DNA of 7,487 nucleotides from Treponema sp. (lineage in GTDB: Bacteria > Spirochaetota > Spirochaetia > Treponematales > Treponemataceae). How positions within the stretch are numbered: the first letter of the stretch is position 1; every line of letters starts with the position of its first letter. The position numbers were made by a program, and so were the translations under genes. The notes under the pieces were generated by a model that did not search any database, was not told where the DNA came from, and saw nothing but the letters and a program-made list of their open reading frames with translations. This document shows, piece by piece, positions 7,409-7,487 of this stretch. The stretch is from contig JAEDFX010000104.1 of assembly GCA_016297805.1 (NCBI GenBank), positions 1 through 7,487 of the forward strand. The letters are read 5' to 3'.

Positions 7409-7449
7409 AAACACCGGTGTCACAAATTTGTGTCATTGGTGTTTTTTTT
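7409..7449 (+). terminator. Rho-independent terminator of the EIIC gene
   Basis: The stem arm AAACACCGGTGTCACAAA (7409-7426) pairs with 7427-7444. It has two G-U pairs and one T-T mismatch, with the central AAATTT forming the loop region. It is followed by eight T residues (7442-7449). It begins six bases after the EIIC stop codon. The left arm contains the perfect palindrome ACACCGGTGT and resembles the intergenic repeat motif found on both sides of the gene. Confidence 0.92.
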
Positions 7450-7482
7450 GAACACTGATGTCATTGAACGCTGATGTCAGCC
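7450..7482. repeat. Two spaced copies of a GAACRCTGATGTCA motif after the terminator
   Basis: GAACACTGATGTCA (7450-7463) and GAACGCTGATGTCA (7466-7479) differ at one base and lie at a 16-bp period. The core resembles the hairpin arms at 6011-6022 and 6058-6069. The array may continue past the window edge. Confidence 0.7.
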
Positions 7483-7487
7483 TTTGA

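Overview
The window looks like chromosomal DNA from a host-associated spirochaete, most likely a gut or rumen Treponema. This rests on moderately AT-rich DNA, the style of the proteins (a long TPR protein with an acidic tail, and an exported jelly-roll/FN3 protein) and a PfoR-type PTS IIC. No marker gene fixes the genus, so this is inference.

Layout. From the left edge to 2408, on the minus strand, lies a large cytosolic TPR protein whose C-terminus is cut off by the window edge. Upstream of it in the same direction, 24 bp away, is an exported LamG-like/fibronectin III protein (2433-3968). The two probably form one operon. Divergent from them is uvrC, the nucleotide excision repair nuclease. 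Its start is best placed at 4046, not at the farthest upstream ATG (3956), which would overlap the neighbouring signal peptide. The 77-bp divergent spacer ends in two TATACT boxes directly before the uvrC start, which suggests a leaderless or nearly leaderless message.

After uvrC comes a 351-bp gene-free stretch (5990-6340). It holds two adjacent 47-bp repeats, each with a 12-bp hairpin, then mostly unexplained sequence, then a long inverted repeat of the CTTCGACAAGCTCAG type just upstream of the next ribosome binding site. That gene (6341-7402) is a solitary PTS_EIIC_2/PfoR-like membrane protein. It ends at a clear intrinsic terminator, followed by two 16-bp-spaced copies of a motif (near ACACTGATGTCA) that also occurs in the 47-bp repeats and in the terminator arm.

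There is no phage, CRISPR, transposase, tRNA or rRNA signal. The genes are recognisable families. The least explained material is the intergenic repeat family, the orphan EIIC with its leader hairpin, and the acidic tail of the TPR protein. I see no convincing new multi-gene system here.
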